DNA of 64,000 nt from assembly GCA_943736015.1 (NCBI GenBank), contig OX031066.1, forward strand, positions 24,970,127 to 25,034,126, in the 5' to 3' direction. Made by a program: the position numbers and the translations under genes. Each line of letters begins with the position of its first letter. Position 1 is the stretch's first letter. The stretch comes from Tridacna crocea. Its lineage: Eukaryota > Mollusca > Bivalvia > Cardiida > Cardiidae. Positions 1 to 11,423 of the stretch are shown here, piece after piece. The notes beneath the pieces were generated by a model. It was given only the letters and a program-made list of their open reading frames with translations, was not told where the DNA came from and searched no databases.

Positions 1-60
1 AATTAAGAACTCCAGTTATGGAGTGATGTTAGTCTAAATCTGTTTTTTCTTTTCAAAACC

Positions 61-115
61 CTATGTTGTGGGTGCTCATTAGAATCGTCTCGATGAGACG
101 ATTCTAATGAAGGCC
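61..115. mobile_element. Palindromic element II, hairpin core
   Basis: TCATTAGAATCGTCTC (76-91) and its perfect complement (95-110) form a 16-bp stem with a 3-nt loop. The same core recurs at 42970-43015 and, diverged, at 45350-45395. The rest of this copy extends to the left edge of the window. Confidence 0.75.
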
Positions 116-1483
116 AGATAACACACAGTTTAGTGGACCGAATAATAGTATATGGGCCTAAGGTGAAGATGCAGGACATCTTTCTGTCTGTCATTTGTTT
201 TGTGTGATAAACAGAATCTAACATTCATATTTATGCATTATCATTTTTTTATCAGACTTGTTGACTAAAATGTATTTGACATTCTCAAAGGCTCGTGTCA
301 AACAATGTTGGTTAACTCATTTGATGAAAATGACAACACATAAACCCTCATGTAAGATCCTCTATATATACAGGACAAGTACTGTAACTACTCAGCTTTC
401 ATACAGCATAATCAGCTCTAAACCAAACAATTCCTAAAAGATAAAGACGTTGTAGAAAAGTAAGGAAATGCTTGCAGCCAGCATTTTATCCATGTGATAC
501 CCTTCCATAGACTTATGTCATCATTCGACTTTCATTTCATATATCATCTGCAAATATTGTCAGTTTCATAGCCTTAAGTTCTGGCATTTCCTAGAGAGAT
601 ATACTCTACTTTATCCAACATTATGAATAAACACGTGTGACCAAAACTATTTGGAAGAATGCCACAAGGAGGTAGTCGATATTGATATCATGCAGAAAAC
701 TGGCTGATTGAAGCGTTTATTTCGATAATAGACAATTAATGTTTAAATGACAAAATATATCCCCAAATCCACGCTTTTACTAAGGCAAATTCTACTTCTG
801 GAAATTCTTGAAGGAATTTCATCTCGCGAGTAGACAGCCGAGTGATTCATCTAAAATCAAGGACTGCGCTTCAAGAAAGATGGAATGCCATGTTAGTGAT
901 ATTCATCGTCAATAAAAGAACTCTTTTCACTCTATCGGTCGGCATATTTTTCATTTCCCTGAAAATGAGTATTAATCGTATTTTTGATACAATTTTACCA
1001 TATTTATGATGTGATCTGACAGCCGCTTTTTCAAGCTTCCAGCCAACTTAGACTTGAAGTCCAAATGGGTAGGTATAAAATCATGATACGAAAAAATACG
1101 AAATGGACGAAATGGAAATCGTCTCTCACTTACATTGGCATCTACTTTCAAATACATTTTATAATGGATATTGCATGATTTATACACCTTTTCCTCATAA
1201 TTTAGCCTTTCAATGGTATTTTTCCCTTTAGTTAGAAATTTTGAATTTTGGTAATGAAAACGAAGTGTTTGATGAAATCGAAAATAAATTGAACTTTAAA
1301 AAAAAAATGACTTGAAATGAAAATAGATTCTATATTTCAAATTAAATTCTAATGAATGTAACATAAACTTGGTATTTGGTCATTTTTTTGTTCATGCTCT
1401 ATGGACATTTTGATACGAAGTAGACGAAATGGAAATGGACCGAAGAAATCAGGGATCATATATATGTCGTAGTGCAAACTAGA
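116..1483. other. No feature recognised
   Basis: AT-rich sequence with no coding signal, tRNA or recognised repeat. A faint repeated GAAATGGACGAAATGGAAAT-type motif occurs near 1100 and 1425. Confidence 0.5.
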
Positions 1484-1516
1484 ATATAGGCAGATTCGGA
1501 ATCTGCCTATGTAGTA
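1484..1516. repeat. Short inverted repeat
   Basis: TAGGCAGATTC and GAATCTGCCTA form an 11-bp stem. A related GGCAGATTCCGGATCTGCC lies at about 2310-2330. Confidence 0.6.
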
Positions 1517-1710
1517 TACTGGTCTATCCCATAGATAGATGTAATGTAGCTGGGTACAGGTATATGGTGATATATCGTGCGGCCATATCGACATGTGGTT
1601 TGGTAGCTCAGTTTGTTAGAGTGCATGAGTGGTATTCCTAAGGCCCTGGGTTCAAATCCCGGTCAAGCCGTGATACATTTTTCACCACCTGTTACATTGG
1701 CGCCCAACGT
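1512..1710 (+). mobile_element. tRNA-derived SINE-like unit, copy 1
   Basis: A tRNA-like core at about 1597-1671 has an A box (TGGTAGCTCAGTTTGTTAGA), a B box (GGGTTCAAATCCC) and a pairable acceptor stem (GGTTTGG / TCAAGCC). The anticodon stem does not fold, and a tail GATACATTTTTCACCACC follows. It is therefore SINE-like rather than a functional tRNA. Confidence 0.6.
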
Positions 1711-1792
1711 AAATAACCCACTTATCAGAGAGATGGGTTAGTAGTGATTGAGAGATTTGGGGACGAATCTTCATGTGGCAGGGAAGTACTTA

Positions 1793-1940
1793 GTATACTG
1801 GTCTATCCCATAGATAGATGTAAAGGTATAATGTAGCTGTGTACAGGTATTTGGTGATAAATTGTACGGTATTCCTGAGGCCCTAGGCTTGAATTCCGGT
1901 CGAGCTGCGATATATTTTTCACCACCTGTTACACCTAAAC
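1793..1940 (+). mobile_element. tRNA-derived SINE-like unit, copy 2, A box lost
   Basis: Direct repeat of the previous unit (TAGTATACTGGTCTATCCCA at both). The A-box region is deleted; the B-box area GGCTTGAATTCC and the TTTTTCACCACCTGTTACA tail remain. Confidence 0.6.
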
Positions 1941-1959
1941 CAAATTGGAATTCTGTCTA

Positions 1960-2736
1960 GATCAAATTAGGTTTCCATTTTGGCTAGGCAGCTCAACAAT
2001 CTGCAGAGACCAAACTGGAATATTTTCTGGTTGAATATAGTGTGACTACATACAAACCATCTTACTTAACATAGATCCCAAAATAAAAGAAGTTTTAATT
2101 AGAAATTCAGAGTGAGAATAAATTTTGGATATTTTGCATTTCAGTGAGAAAAATTGTGTAGAAAACAAAGTAATTGTGGGAAAAATACAAATATTTTGCT
2201 TTAATTGTAAATGCCTCTCAGTTGTAAACATATGTGGATGAATATAGTGAAAATTTTTAGAAAACAATTCTTTTTGGTCTGGACAGAATTATAATTCTAG
2301 ATTGGTCTAGGCAGATTCCGGATCTGCCTTGAATTTCATACTTACTTAAGGACAAAATAATCTTGTAAAAATATCATTTCAATATCTACTAAAAGAATAC
2401 GACACGACATGTGCAATTTTCCGCTCAATGTTCGTATCAGTGTCAAAATTTTATCCAATGGAAATCTGGCTACGAAATGAAAATAGTTTGATGACATGTA
2501 AATTATTGACTCGAATCAGAGGCTGGCCCTGCTGAAATATAGTCTGAAAAGAGTACATTGCATAAAACATGACATTCTGTATCGAGACTGTCTAGTTTCC
2601 ATGCTCAAATAACAGAAAATAAATTCATCGCTCGATAATTTTCCATAATTTGAACTTGAAATTAATGTCACACCATGTGCAGGCTCTCTCGACCGTGGCT
2701 TTTTTAAATTTTTTTTTCTTTTTCGCTTTCGTTTTT
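1960..2736. other. No gene; diffuse repeat remnants
   Basis: Scattered CTAGGCAG / GTCTAGATCAAATT and GGTCTGGACAGAATTATAAT stretches suggest an old element. No ORF has coding character. Confidence 0.4.
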
Positions 2737-3190
2737 TAGTCTATTAAAATACAATTTTTACAAAATGGTATTAATGGCAATAAATATTAATGATTATACG
2801 CAAATAAAACTTGTTAAAACTCCTAGCTCTGTACCACACAACAAAATTTTTGCCTAGTCCAGGGGCATAGCTTGGATATTTGTAATGTTTAAGCCAATGC
2901 CAGCTGCATTGGGCAAATGCAGAAGGCACGAGCAGTGGGGAAAGCACAAAAGGGAGGCAGAGCACAACAATTTTTTTTTTCAGTCTATTATAATACAATC
3001 TTTACAAAATGGCATTGATGGCAATAAACATTAATGATTATCTTTTAGCTCTGTACCACACAACAAAATTCTTGACTAGTCCAAGGGGAATAGCCAGGAT
3101 ATTTGTAAGGTTGGTGCCAATGCTAGAGGCGTTGGGTGAGTGCAGAAGCACAAGCAGAGGGGAGAGCACAAGAAGGGGCAGAGCTCCTTT
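2737..3190 (+). repeat. Local tandem duplication of about 240 bp
   Basis: Two units (about 2737-2970 and 2984-3190) share ATACAATTTTTACAAAATGG, AATAAACATTAATGATTAT, CTCTGTACCACACAACAAAA and CAATGCNAGNNGCNTTGGG-type stretches. Confidence 0.75.
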
Positions 3191-3420
3191 TCATAAAGTA
3201 GGGGGGGGTTGGGAGGTCTCCCCCGAGAAAATCTTAAAAATTTGGTCCAATTTGATGGCATCTGGTGATATCTGAACGGGCGTGTTGCTATCAAAGTTTT
3301 GAAGATTTTTGGATACTTATTTTGCGAAAACTGGAGGAGAAATTGATTAAGCCAGTACAGACTTGAATTCATGTATCAATTAAGAAATGCAATCATGGTC
3401 ATGTTTCATTTGCAGTTTAT
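3160..3420 (+). repeat. Dispersed-repeat-like stretch
   Basis: G-rich GTAGGGGGGGGTTGGGAGG followed by TCTCCCCCGAGAAAATCTT resembles a widespread animal transposon end. The family was not identified. Confidence 0.35.
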
Positions 3421-3875
3421 ACCAGGGATTTCATATTCTTAAAAAAAAAAGGCCAGGGCTTTCTATCCGCAAACATATTTATCACCAATACAAAATATTT
3501 TAATGAAGATAAGGAAATGCCAAAAAGTACTTACTTAGTTGTTCTATCACAGAAAAAGCACAGAGAAAATCTTTGTTTATAGTTAGAAAGTTGCCGGTCT
3601 GTGGAACTGGTAACTGGAAGTATTTCCACGAGATGAAAAATACTGTCTGTGGAGGAATCAAAAGGCAGCGAGAAAAAAATATATTCAAATCAGATCCAAG
3701 ATAAAAATTTTATTTCTTCAGTTTTCTTTGTTAGTTTTTATTTTTGCTCTATGTTCTTTCTTTTTCAATTTTATTTTTTTTTTAATTTCTTAATTTTTTC
3801 TCAGAAAGACAATGCTTGAAAAAATTAGGTTGAAGGCCAAGCTTCCAGGCTTCCGCCTTGCTACGCTCTTGGGTC

Positions 3876-4048
3876 CAAAATGAAAACACTAGCAGACAAT
3901 TATAATTGTTTACAGCAAGGTACAAAACATTGTGAGAAAAGGAGAAAAATACTGCTTACCAGCATTTTCTCCTTTTCCCACAATGTTTTCAATAGGCTGC
4001 TTTTTCTGGGTCACAAAAATCAGGGATTGTTTGGTAAAGGGTTAACCC
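3876..4048 (-). mobile_element. Family H MITE, diverged
   Basis: Hairpin recognisable at about 3927-3990 with mismatched centre. The right end carries GGTAAAGGGTTAA; the left end is eroded. Confidence 0.75.
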
Positions 4049-4180
4049 TTTACCAAAAGACAAAATGTAAGACTTTGTAAAGGAAAAATAGAGAAGTTTT
4101 GGTAGCCAGAATTCTCTCCTTCTTCCTCAATATATTCAATAGCCTTTTTCTTTGGGGTTGTAAAAACTTAGGATTATGAA
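4045..4180 (-). mobile_element. Family H MITE, heavily decayed
   Basis: Shares TTAA with the preceding copy. Only the left end TTAACCCTTTACCAAA and an eroded hairpin around TAGCCAGAATTCTC remain. Confidence 0.5.
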
Positions 4181-4254
4181 AATTACTCACATATTGATTT
4201 ATACTGTGCTAAGAAGAAAATATTAACAAATGAATGAACTCTCGCAGATAGAAA

Positions 4255-4408
4255 TCTTTACCAAACAACATGATATAAGACTTTTGAAGTTGAAAGATGT
4301 TGCAGACAGCAAAAAAAATGTTTCTTTAACATTGAAATTTGTTTGTGGAGAGCTAGAAGGGGAAGGAAAAACAGTTTGTTATTATCTTCTTGTTCAACAA
4401 TGTTTTTA
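4255..4408 (-). mobile_element. Family H fragment, decayed
   Basis: Left arm only: TCTTTACCAAACAACATG, then TTGCAGACAGC. The hairpin is not recognisable. The sequence just before it is related to the spacers at 4675-4746 and 12010-12084. Confidence 0.45.
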
Positions 4409-4410
4409 AC

Positions 4411-4628
4411 AATTTACCAAAAATCAAAATTTCTGGCTTGTCCAAGTTGAAAGTATTTGCAAACAACAAATGAAAATGGCTGAAAATTTGAATTTATTTT
4501 GCGAAGGGAAGGAAACATTGTGGTAGAAAACAATGCTGGTTACCAGCATTTTCTCCTTTTCCCATAATGTTTTTTAAAGGCTTCTTTTTCAGAGTCGTCA
4601 AAAGTAGAGATTGTGTGGTAATGATTTA
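4411..4628 (-). mobile_element. Family H MITE
   Basis: Long arm GTATTTGCAAACAACAAA, hairpin GCTGGTTACCAGCATTTTCT, and right end GTGTGGTAATGATTTAA. Confidence 0.75.
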
Positions 4629-4746
4629 AAATCCTTTTAGTTTCAGGTTGTTAAAACTAGGGTTTTTAAATGTTACTTAATTATTTATCAATTCCATACT
4701 TAACACAAAAATTATAAGCAAAACAATGAACACATACTGATTAGAC

Positions 4747-4972
4747 TCTTTACTAAACAACAAAATGTTTGACTTAATATTCAAATTGAAAGCAACTGTT
4801 GCATACCACAAAGCAAATGTCACATTATTATTGAAATTTGAAAGTTAAAAATGGATATGGGGAGAGGGGACTAACTGCTGGTTAACAGTGTTTTCTTCTT
4901 TTCCCATAATGTTTTCAAAAGGCCTTTTTACAATCCGAATCGTGACTGTTATTGTGTGGCATGGAACAGGAA
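4747..4972 (-). mobile_element. Family H MITE, variant shared by both segmental duplicates
   Basis: Variant with the right-hand motif ACAATCCGAATCGTGA and end GTGTGGCATG. The paralogue at 12085-12295 carries the same changes, so it predates the segmental duplication. Confidence 0.7.
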
Positions 4973-4978
4973 CTCGGC

Positions 4979-5208
4979 TTAATCCTATACCACACAATCC
5001 CCAATTTTAACACCCCTGTGAAAGAAGCCTTTTGAAAACATTATGGAAAAAGTAGAAGATGCTGTTAACCAGCATTTTCTCCTTTTCCCACAATGTTTTC
5101 TTCCCCTCCTAAACAAATTTCAGTTATTTCATCCTATTTAGATCTACTTTGTTGTCTGCAAATGTGTTGAATTTGGAGGAGTCTAAAATTTTGTCATTTG
5201 GTAGTTAA
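4979..5208 (+). mobile_element. Family H MITE
   Basis: Runs from TTAATCCTATACCACACA to TGGTAGTTAA. The left hairpin arm is diverged (AAAAAGTAGAAGATGCTG) while the right arm is canonical. Confidence 0.8.
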
Positions 5209-6589
5209 TTACATGTAAGAATAATTTAATGGTCAAAGGGAGAAAACTCGTATATACTACATCACTTTTTTATGGCAGAGTTACCTCCCTTATATTTGTG
5301 GACAGTATAAAACCAAAGACGAATAGACATCATCGCGGTTTGTGAAGACGATCTGTATTGAGAAAATTTTTTTGAAGAGCTGTCATTTCTGGTCAAGTTT
5401 AAGACAGAATTGCAGATGCTGCTACCTTTTAAACTATCATGACAGTAGAGAAAATAAAGAAAAAATCGATTGCATACGCAGGTACTTTTATGTAAACAGG
5501 TAGGTAGTCTCCCTTGTATTTCATCACATTTGTAAACAAGACGACCGCCAAAATTTCAACTTAGAAATAATAATTCGTTTATCAAAGTAAGAGCTCAGGC
5601 AGAATCTAGATAGAATTTTTATAATAAAATGTATCAACTGATGAATGTATACGACAAATAAGCTTTCTTATATTACAATTCAAACTTATTTAAACCGACG
5701 ATATGTTTTCGTCCCATGAGGTTTTTGAGGTTGTCAACAAATATATTTAATTTTGGCTAAATTGTAAAATTTCAATAATTTCTTTTGTCATTGATCGTAA
5801 GGAACAGGGGACAAAAAAAAGTGAAAGCATACCTAATTCTTTCAAGCTAATAAATGGAAATAGAAATATATTTTCCCCTTTATTATTGACGGTGATTCCA
5901 GTTTAAATCCTCTCCTGGTTTTTTTTTTCAGTGGAATGGCGTATGAGAGGGGAGGTCACTCTCTATTAATTTGAACACTTAATCCCTTAGACAATAAGTT
6001 GATTTAAAATAACGAAACAGCATCCGGCCTTTGACTGAAAAATGACAGCAGGCACAGGCATTAGTCAGGTGTATTACGAATGTGCAATCTGATCTGGAAT
6101 CTACACAGTGCAATCAAAACATTTTTCCATGAGAAACTCGTTTGAAATGGCAAAGATTTGGTTTTTAACTCGCCATGAAACTTTCGTTTTACTATTTTTT
6201 TTTTTATCAGGATAAGGGTTAACATAGGGACAGGGTTTTTCGATAGATCGTATGGGTATAAATTAACCTTGCACCGGTTCTTAAAGTTTAGGTGTGACTG
6301 TGAACTGGCCACCGTTGTATACCGTGTATTACAACAGGCACAAGCTAATCCGTGCCCTGTGATTGGATAATTGATACGGCCAATGAAACGGCTCGAAACA
6401 TATATCGAGTAACCTGACAATGTGCTCAGTTGACTTTATTTCATTCTTATTTTGATTATTATGTTATTAATAAATAATAGAATACAGGTATTCATAGAGC
6501 ATAATTTATAACTTTCAGATAAAAGGACCTTTTCCATCTAGAATGATCGTTTTTTTTTTTTTAGATAAAAAGGAGAGGGAAATCTGAAC

Positions 6590-6762
6590 ATTCCATTGTG
6601 AGAAAAGGAGAAACTATTTGTAACAAGCAATTTCTCCTTTTCTCAAAAATTTTTCTACCCTATATAGTACTTATTTTCAATTTAAATGCTCTTTAAAATG
6701 TCGTCTGCAATTTGTTTCAATTTGGACTAGTCTAAAAATTTAGTCGTCTGGTAATGGGTTAA
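6590..6762 (+). mobile_element. Family H MITE, 5' truncated, GCAATT-type hairpin
   Basis: The left arm is missing. The hairpin centre is of the TTGTAACAAGCAATTTCTCC type. The right end GTCGTCTGGTAATGGGTTAA is intact. Confidence 0.65.
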
Positions 6763-7935
6763 TTATATACTTTTATTTCAAATCCTCTCTAAATTCTTTA
6801 TTCATTTAATTTCTTGACTATTAGACATCTGAACAACTGAGTAATACATAAATATTCGGCAAGCATTTTTCCCCCCTTTTAATTTTTCCCCCAAACACTT
6901 GTTAGTAAATGTTGAAACATGCTTCTTTATTCCTTACAAAACAAAGAAATTAAATGTTAAGGGAGAATTAAATGATGATTAGACACCACATGTGTTTTAT
7001 TGCCCCTAGGCTTATCTCTGCAGGCTTCTTCAAAGGGACAACAGACTTTAATCTTTGAGAATTGCAACCTACAATTCAGTTTATAAGATAATTGATTATC
7101 TTATTATCCTTTCTGCTTTATCAAGTACAAACTTGTGCATTATATTTGTTATTTTGATGTTAATTTTTTTAGTAAAAGTTCAACGTCAGCACTTGAAAAT
7201 TTTTCATGTATTCATTAATTTAGCTTTTATTATAAACATAATAATCAAATAATACTCTTGTAATCATTAACATTTTTTTTCTATCAAATTTTAGACATTC
7301 ACCTATCGTTTGTTGAAATGGTACCATGCATAAGTAATTATATTATGATCACAAAACAATCACTTTAAAAGACAGTAATATCGAAAATTATTTTCATAGC
7401 TATTGCTTTTTACACCCACCAAAAACATACACATAAAAATCAAGAAACGCTACTCTAAGTTACTACTTGCACAGTTACCTCGCATAATACGGGCAGAATT
7501 CGCCCCGTTTCGATTAGCCTGTACCGGTCCCTATACACGTAGTGTATCAGGGGCGGTAACCAGTCTAGTGTGACTGCTCCTAGTAGTTGAAAAAAAGACT
7601 ATTCCGGAAGTGGGGGGGAGGGGCAACAACAAGGGAGGCTACTCTTCATAACTAACGGTTGAACAGTTTGTACGAGTTCTTTCCCTTTGACCATAAAAAT
7701 CACATTAGAATCTGACGGTGACCGTTTCTGGACCAGACCCAACCGATCTGCAATTATATATATTTAGGAGCTTTAATTTCTCCCGTTTTCTTTATTCTAG
7801 ATCAGTTTTGATTGATTAAAACGTCTATTTCTCCCACGGATATTTTGCCTACCTATCTTAATTTGCAATTTTGCTGTAGATCTAGACTAGATCCAGTTTG
7901 ATTAAAATTTGATTTTATTACATGTCATTGGGTGG

Positions 7936-8140
7936 TTCACCCTTTACCAAACGACAAAATTTCAGACAGGTCCGAATTGAAAGCACGTGAAGATGACAAA
8001 GTAAACGTCACTCAAAAATTGAAATTTGTTTCTAGTAGGGTAGAAAACATTGTGGGAAAAGAAAATGTTGGTTACCAGTATTTTCACTTTTTCCCACAAT
8101 GTTTTAAAAAGGCTTCTATCTCAGGGTCGTAAAAAGTTAA
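7936..8140 (-). mobile_element. Family H MITE, first of a three-copy array
   Basis: Left end TTCACCCTTTACCAAACG. The right end is cut short at GTCGTAAAAAGTTAA and abuts the next copy at TTAA 8137-8140. Confidence 0.75.
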
Positions 8141-8365
8141 CCCATTACCACACAATCCCTACTTTTGAGGCCCCTGAGAAAGAAGCCTTTTGCAAACACT
8201 GTGGGAAAAGGAGAAAAAGCTGGTAACCAGCATTTTCTCCTTTTCCCACAGTGTCTTCTAACCTTCCAGGAACAAATTTCAATTTTTCAGTCACCTTTAT
8301 TTTGTCGTCTGCAAATGCTTTCAATTTGGACCAGTCTAAAGTTTTCTCGTTTGGTAATGAGTTAA
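8137..8365 (+). mobile_element. Family H MITE, middle of a three-copy array
   Basis: Complete element from TTAACCCATTACCACAC to TTTGGTAATGAGTTAA. It shares both terminal TTAAs with its neighbours. Confidence 0.85.
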
Positions 8366-8590
8366 CCCATTACCACACGAGAAAAATTTAGACTGGTCCA
8401 AATTGAAAGCATTTGCAGACGACAAAATAAAGGTGACTGAAAAATTGAAATTTGTTCTGGAAAGGTTAGAAAACACTGTGGGAAAAGGAGAAAATACTGG
8501 TTACCAGCTTTTTCTCCTTTTCCCACAGTGTTTTCAAAAGGCTTTTTTCTCAGGGGTGTCAAAAGTAGGGATTGTGTGGTAATGGGTTAA
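8362..8590 (-). mobile_element. Family H MITE, inverted third copy of array
   Basis: Complete. With the preceding inverted copy it forms an approximately 450-bp near-palindrome centred on TTAA at 8362-8365. Confidence 0.85.
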
Positions 8591-8904
8591 GGCAGGAGAG
8601 CGCTCTATGTTCCAGCCCTTAGCAGAAAAACAATCACAAATATAACATACTGGTTATTCTTTTGTTTTGGAGGTAGAGAAGGGGTTTGTTAACCCTGTCT
8701 CAAATTAGATTCAGAGGACATACCTCCTGAAATAATTCAAATTCACAGCATTTCGACGCTTTTTGAGACCATTTGCGTGAGTAAAACTCAAATTATTAAG
8801 TTGGACCTTTTTTTTCAATGAATACTTGCCAAGTTACATAGCTCTAGATCTACTGTAAGCGGTCAAAACGGTGGTCCGGCCCCGGCTTCTCTTTTATGCT
8901 GAGC

Positions 8905-9185
8905 CCCAATAGTGATGCTGGTAGCATACAGGACTTGAGAACTGGTTCAGTTCCTGGCTCCATCAATTTCTTTCCGAAGATTGATAATAGTCATCATGAC
9001 AGGATTCATTTCTCTCTCACTGCTGACCATTGTTTCAACAAGGGAAAGTAGCCAGTGGCCAGCGGAATGAGTTTTGTGCACAGTACTGGTAAAAGAAACT
9101 CCAGGAAAGCATGGATAGGTGGACTGGCTGCCGCAAAATAACTGAAATAGGCTAATGTTGGAAAGGTGATAAGCATTATACAATT
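8905..9185 (+). mobile_element. tRNA-derived SINE, type S
   Basis: Degraded tRNA-like head (ACAGGACTTGAGAACTGGTT, TCAGTTCCTGGCT), then the body motifs GACAGGATTCATTTCTCTC, CTGCTGACCATTGTTTC and AACTCCAGGAAAGCATGGAT. The same body occurs at 46905, 50104, 53642 and 63310. Confidence 0.7.
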
Positions 9186-9887
9186 AAATCTTTACCAAAC
9201 AACAAATTCATACGAGGGTTGTACCAAAATGCCGTAGAATCACATTTCATCAAATGAAATAAAGCAAACTTTCATTTTAATTGGTGGGCACTCTCTAGGG
9301 ATTTTACTTTCAGACACATCGCTGATATTTCATCATATTTCGTCAAATAACAGGCAAATTGTCTACAATTTACTAACATCAGGTACAGCCGTGTGGCCCA
9401 CTGAATGTTAACATCATCACTAACTTGCTACGTTGCATAACCACAATTTTTCAAAGTACCTGTGTACTTCGTTCGTTCTAACCCAGTAGTAGCAGCGACC
9501 GATCCACAATTATATATATTATGAACAAATCTTCAATCTGGACGTTTTCCAAAGTCTAATTCCGGTAGCTTCGTTACATCATAAAAGGGTTACATTTGAC
9601 GTCATTTCTATGATTCGTCGTACGACATCATTCCAAAATCTTACATTAATGTCTATATAATTCGGACTGGATTTATAATAGTTCTTGCATTAAACAAAAC
9701 TATCTCAATCCAATTAATTATTAATTTTCTTACCATGGGTTACAAATTTTTCTACTACAATACGCAGCGAAAGCTGACATTCATTTTTTAAAAGTGTGTA
9801 ATTGTTTCAGCTATTTGCGTGTGGAGTTTCAAGGCTGCATTGTTCTGTTTGGCCTACTTTCCAAACGATTCTATGGCATTTGGGGAC

Positions 9888-10074
9888 AAATTTCATGGAT
9901 TAGTCGACATTGAAAGCATTTGAAGACGATGAAATAAATGTGGCTGGAAAGGCAAAATTTGATCTGGAAAGGGTAGAAAACATTGTGGGAAAACAAGAAA
10001 ATGCTGGTTACCAGCATTTTCTCCTTTTCCCACAATATTTTCAAAAGAGTCATCATTGTGTTGTACAGGGTTAA
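9888..10074 (-). mobile_element. Family H MITE
   Basis: The left end is eroded. The left hairpin arm has an extra C-A (GGGAAAACAAGAAAATGC). The right end is shortened to TGTTGTACAGGGTTAA. Confidence 0.7.
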
Positions 10075-10204
10075 TCATTTTCTCTTTTCTGAACACTCTG
10101 AAAATCTCTACTCAATCTAGGATAGGACAGGGTATGTTGTGCAAAGACTACAAACACACAGAAAAAGGCACTGGCTAGAATGTGGTGAAATGCAACTGGA
10201 ATTA

Positions 10205-10315
10205 AGCTATAATCTGTGAAAAGGGGGCTTAATGCATCTGCTAAAAGTATCGACACAGGGTCAGCTTGCCCAGTCCGCTATTGGTCAATTTTGTGTATGT
10301 CCAAGGACCAGTCTA
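10205..10315 (+). mobile_element. GGGCTTAATGCATCTG element, partial
   Basis: AAAAGGGGGCTTAATGCATC, AGTATCGACACAGGGTCAGC, and CCAAGGACCAGTCTAT match the larger copy at 21424-21660. Confidence 0.55.
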
Positions 10316-10361
10316 TCTCGGGATTGTGTGGGTTGTTAAAGAAGAGGTGGCTATTTATACG

Positions 10362-10614
10362 TTAACTCATTACCAAACAACAAAATTTTAGGCTGGTTCA
10401 AATTGAAAGCATTTGCAGACGACCACGTAAAAGTGACTGATAATTTGATATTTGTTTTACGAAGGGTAGAAAACATTGTGGGAAAAGGAGAAAATGCTGG
10501 TTACCAGCATTTTCTCCTTTTCCCATACCAGCATTTTCTCCTTTTCCCACAATGTTCTCTAAAGGCTTCTTTCTCAGGGGCCTCAAAAGTAGGGATTGTG
10601 TGGTAATGGGTAAA
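10362..10614 (-). mobile_element. Family H MITE with a duplicated hairpin arm
   Basis: Complete ends. The right hairpin arm is partly duplicated: ACCAGCATTTTCTCC occurs twice, at about 10503 and 10527, giving one left arm and two right arms. Confidence 0.85.
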
Positions 10615-10776
10615 TAAGCATGTAATGGTTTGTTTGGTACCATAAATAGTAGGGATGCATTGACCCCCGCCCCCACCCCCCCTCTTTTCACAGAGCGTGG
10701 CCCAGTAATTTTAACCCTAGGCGTGCTAAATTAAAAGAATATGTATATATTGTCCAGTGAAAACACAATCCCAAGT

Positions 10777-11005
10777 TTAACTCATTACCAAACGCCAAAA
10801 TTTTGGACCTGTCCAAATTGAAAGCATTTGCAGACAACAAAATAAATGTGAATCAAAAATTGAAATTTGATTTGGAAACGGGAGAAAACATTGTGGGAAA
10901 AGGAGAAAATGCTGGTTACCGGCATTTTCTCCTTTTCCCACAATGTTTTCAAAAGGTTTCTTCTTCAGGCTCGTTAAAAGTCGGGATAGTGTGGTAAAGA
11001 GTTAA
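10777..11005 (-). mobile_element. Family H MITE
   Basis: Complete, with TTAA at 10777-10780 and 11002-11005. One centre mismatch (GTTACCGGC). Confidence 0.85.
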
Positions 11006-11025
11006 ACAACCTTAAGAAGGAAGTC

Positions 11026-11191
11026 TCGAAAACATTGTGGGAAAAAGAGAAAATGCTGGTAACCAGCATTTTCTCCTTTTCCCACAGTTTTATCTACCCT
11101 TCCACAAACAAACTTCAATTTTTGAGTCACATTAATTTTCTTGTCTGCAAATGCTTTCAAGTCTTAAATTTAGATGTTTGGTAAGGGTTAA
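11026..11191 (+). mobile_element. Family H MITE, missing its short arm
   Basis: It starts abruptly at the hairpin (GAAAACATTGTGGG) and keeps the long arm and end GGTAAGGGTTAA. The paralogue lies at 14693-14827. Confidence 0.75.
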
Positions 11192-11423
11192 TATTGTACC
11201 AGACGAACAGCAGTTTTAACAAACCCGAGAAAGAAGACTTGGAAACATTGTGAGAAAATGCTGGTAACCAGCATTTTTTTTTTATTTCCCACCATGTTTT
11301 TTTGGTTTTTTTTATCCTATCAAAGACAGAAATCACTTATGCTGCATTTAATTTAAAAAATGTGTTCTGAAGATGCTTTCAATTTGGCCAGATCCCAAAT
11401 TCTGTTATATAATAACGAGTTAA
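11188..11423 (+). mobile_element. Family H MITE, diverged, tandem with the previous copy
   Basis: The hairpin lost the AAAGGAG section of its left arm and has a T-run in its right arm. Its paralogue in the segmental duplication is 14824-15045. Confidence 0.65.

Noticed and set aside
1597..1671. Functional tRNA gene
   Set aside because: The A box, B box and acceptor stem are good, but the anticodon stem does not pair. A SINE-like tail and a second partial copy point to a SINE.
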